This document shows, in pieces, positions 62,728 through 64,000 of a DNA stretch of 64,000 bases. Source of the DNA: CAIKZZ01 sp037443765 (lineage in GTDB: Bacteria; Pseudomonadota; Gammaproteobacteria; Steroidobacterales; Steroidobacteraceae); assembly GCA_037443765.1 (NCBI GenBank), contig JBBINS010000001.1, positions 1 through 64,000 of the forward strand, written 5' to 3'. The notes under the pieces are model-generated. The model was not told the DNA's origin. It ran no database searches and was given only the letters and a program-made list of their open reading frames with translations. The position numbers were made by a program, and so were the translations under genes. Position 1 is the stretch's first letter, and each line of letters begins with the position of its first letter.

Positions 62728-64000
62728 CTAGGCGCGGATCCGCGCACCCGAAGGGTCGTACAGCGGTCGCAGCGACGCGGTCGCCGGGATGCGCCGGTTG
62801 CCGATCAGCACCTCGTACCGGCCGGCGGCGATGAACGCGTCGCTGACGCCACCGGGATCGCCGACGTAGCCGAGGCCGGTCGCGCCACCCAGCGTGTGGC
62901 CGTACATCGCCGAGGTGATGATGCCGACGCGTTCACCGTCGCGCAGGATCGGCTCGTAGTGGTAGAGCATCGGCTCGGGATCCTGGAGCAGGAACTGCAC
63001 CAGCCGGCGCTTCCGCGGCGCGCCCCGCGCCGCGAGGAGCGCCTCGCGGCCGATGAAGCCGCCGGGCTTGTCCCACGCGCACGTGAACGCGAGCCCCGCG
63101 TCCAGCGGCGTGTCGTCGGGTCCGACGTCGTGCGACCAGTCGCGGTAGGCCTTCTCGATCCGGAGCGAGTTCAGCGTGTGGTAGCCGCAGTGGCGCAGGC
63201 CGAGCGGGCGCCCGGCCTCGACGAGCGCGTCGTAGACGCCGAGCGCGAACGGCACGGGGACGTAGAGCTCCCAGCCGAGCTCGCCGACATAGGTCAGCCT
63301 GAGCGCCAGCGCATTCTGGTAGCCGATCTGCACCTCGCGCGCCGTGCCGAACGGGAATGCCGCGTTCGACCAGTCGCCGGAGGCGACCGCGGACAGGAGC
63401 TCGCGCGCGCGCGGCCCCTGCACGTTCAGCATGCACCAGCCGTCGGAGACGTCCGTGACGACGCAGTGCAGCGCCGGATCGACGTGGTCGGCGAGCCAGG
63501 CCTTGACGTGCGTCGCGGTGAAGGCGGCCGTCACGACCAGGAAGCGGTCGTCGGCGAGGCGCGTGACGCTGAGATCGGCCTCGATGCCGCCGCGATCGTT
63601 GAGGAACTGCGTGTAGACGATCTTGCCCACGGGGACGCGGCAGTCGGCGGTGGCGATGCGGTTCAGCGCCCGCTCCGCGTCCCGCCCCTGCACGAGCAGT
63701 TTCGCGAACGAGGACTGTTCGAAGATGCCGACGCGCTCGCGCACCGCAAGGTGTTCCTCGGCGTTGTTCGCGAACCAGTTCTGCCGGCCCCAGCTGTACT
63801 CGTAGGCAGGCGTCTGGCCGGGCTGCGCGTACCAGTTCGGGCGTTCCCAGCCGGCCGATTCGCCGAAGCAGGCACCCGCCGCGGCGAGGCGGTCGTGGAG
63901 GATGCCGCGCTTCACGCCGCGAGCCGTCTCCCACTGCCGGAAAGGCCAGTGGTCCTGGTAGCCGATGCCGAGGGACTCGACGACGCGGTCCGCGAGGTAG
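62728..64000 (-). CDS. Dimethylglycine/sarcosine dehydrogenase-like protein, C-terminal part (5' end outside window)
   Basis: The frame is open through the right edge, giving 423 residues. The junction segment E-T-A-R-G-V-K-R-G-I-L-H-D-R-L followed by G-W-E-R-P-N-W-Y-A is the typical end of the FAD domain in dimethylglycine/sarcosine-type dehydrogenases. The rest is the GcvT-like tetrahydrofolate-binding domain (F-E-Q-S-S-F-A-K near 95 and G-E-L-G-W-E-L-Y-V near 240, numbered from the edge) and its C-terminal barrel. Such enzymes demethylate N-methyl glycines and pass formaldehyde to folate. The N-terminal FAD-binding half lies outside. Confidence 0.87.
   Translation of the reverse strand, partial: YLADRVVESLGIGYQDHWPFRQWETARGVKRGILHDRLAAAGACFGESAGWERPNWYAQPGQTPAYEYSWGRQNWFANNAEEHLAVRERVGIFEQSSFAKLLVQGRDAERALNRIATADCRVPVGKIVYTQFLNDRGGIEADLSVTRLADDRFLVVTAAFTATHVKAWLADHVDPALHCVVTDVSDGWCMLNVQGPRARELLSAVASGDWSNAAFPFGTAREVQIGYQNALALRLTYVGELGWELYVPVPFALGVYDALVEAGRPLGLRHCGYHTLNSLRIEKAYRDWSHDVGPDDTPLDAGLAFTCAWDKPGGFIGREALLAARGAPRKRRLVQFLLQDPEPMLYHYEPILRDGERVGIITSAMYGHTLGGATGLGYVGDPGGVSDAFIAAGRYEVLIGNRRIPATASLRPLYDPSGARIRA

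Overview
The window is GC-rich, densely packed bacterial chromosome. The set of TonB-dependent receptor, UrcA-family protein, Tat- and Sec-exported redox enzymes and a c-di-GMP-I riboswitch points to a Gram-negative aerobe, most likely a gammaproteobacterium of the Steroidobacter/Xanthomonas-like kind. That placement is inference; no rRNA, tRNA, phage, IS or CRISPR was seen. Most genes overlap by 4 bp or lie a few bases apart, so transcription units are easy to read.

Region 1 (1-7 kb): the 3' end of a nitrile hydratase beta gene with its accessory protein; an Lrp/BkdR-type regulator divergent from a branched-chain 2-oxoacid dehydrogenase pair (E1 alpha-beta fusion and E2, no E3); a secreted protein of unknown function and a serine beta-lactamase-like hydrolase.

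Region 2 (7-23 kb): a complete aerobic phenylacetate catabolic cluster. paaX is divergent from paaABCDE-G-I-J-[hydratase/dehydrogenase fusion]-Z-crotonase-K, followed by a TonB-dependent receptor and a hairpin. The paaX-paaA gap holds an 11-bp perfect inverted repeat whose right arm covers the -10 of the predicted paaA promoter.

Region 3 (23-33 kb): a cytochrome P450/MFS pair on the minus strand, then aauBEDA (aromatic amine dehydrogenase with TTQ cofactor) and a monohaem cytochrome c, then a flavin hydroxylase, a small DUF2783-like protein, an MBL-fold hydrolase and an alpha/beta hydrolase. The natural reading is that arylalkylamines such as phenylethylamine are oxidised in the periplasm and the product is fed into the neighbouring paa pathway.

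Region 4 (33-42 kb): a large protein of unknown function with a GNAT-like segment; a c-di-GMP-I (GEMM) riboswitch upstream of a two-repeat SPOR-like protein; a three-gene metal unit (NRAMP-related transporter, 56-residue membrane protein, MgtE-N/CBS protein without a channel domain); and a choline-sulfatase gene overlapping a fused substrate-binding/permease betaine-type ABC gene.

Region 5 (42-52 kb): a two-SDR, cupin, gamma-glutamyltransferase operon; a proline-racemase-family enzyme lacking both catalytic cysteines; a thiamine-binding-like protein; an M20 peptidase; a DUF2461 protein; and an MttB-family methyltransferase divergent from a TetR regulator with a palindromic operator.

Region 6 (52-64 kb): UrcA protein, orphan ParA ATPase, GH127 and GH3 glycosidases, a PQQ dehydrogenase with a small cytochrome c, a secreted CxxCH protein, a secreted alpha/beta hydrolase, and the 3' part of a dimethylglycine/sarcosine-dehydrogenase-like gene running off the right edge. 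Choline-O-sulfate, betaine and N-methyl-amine chemistry recurs across regions 4 to 6.
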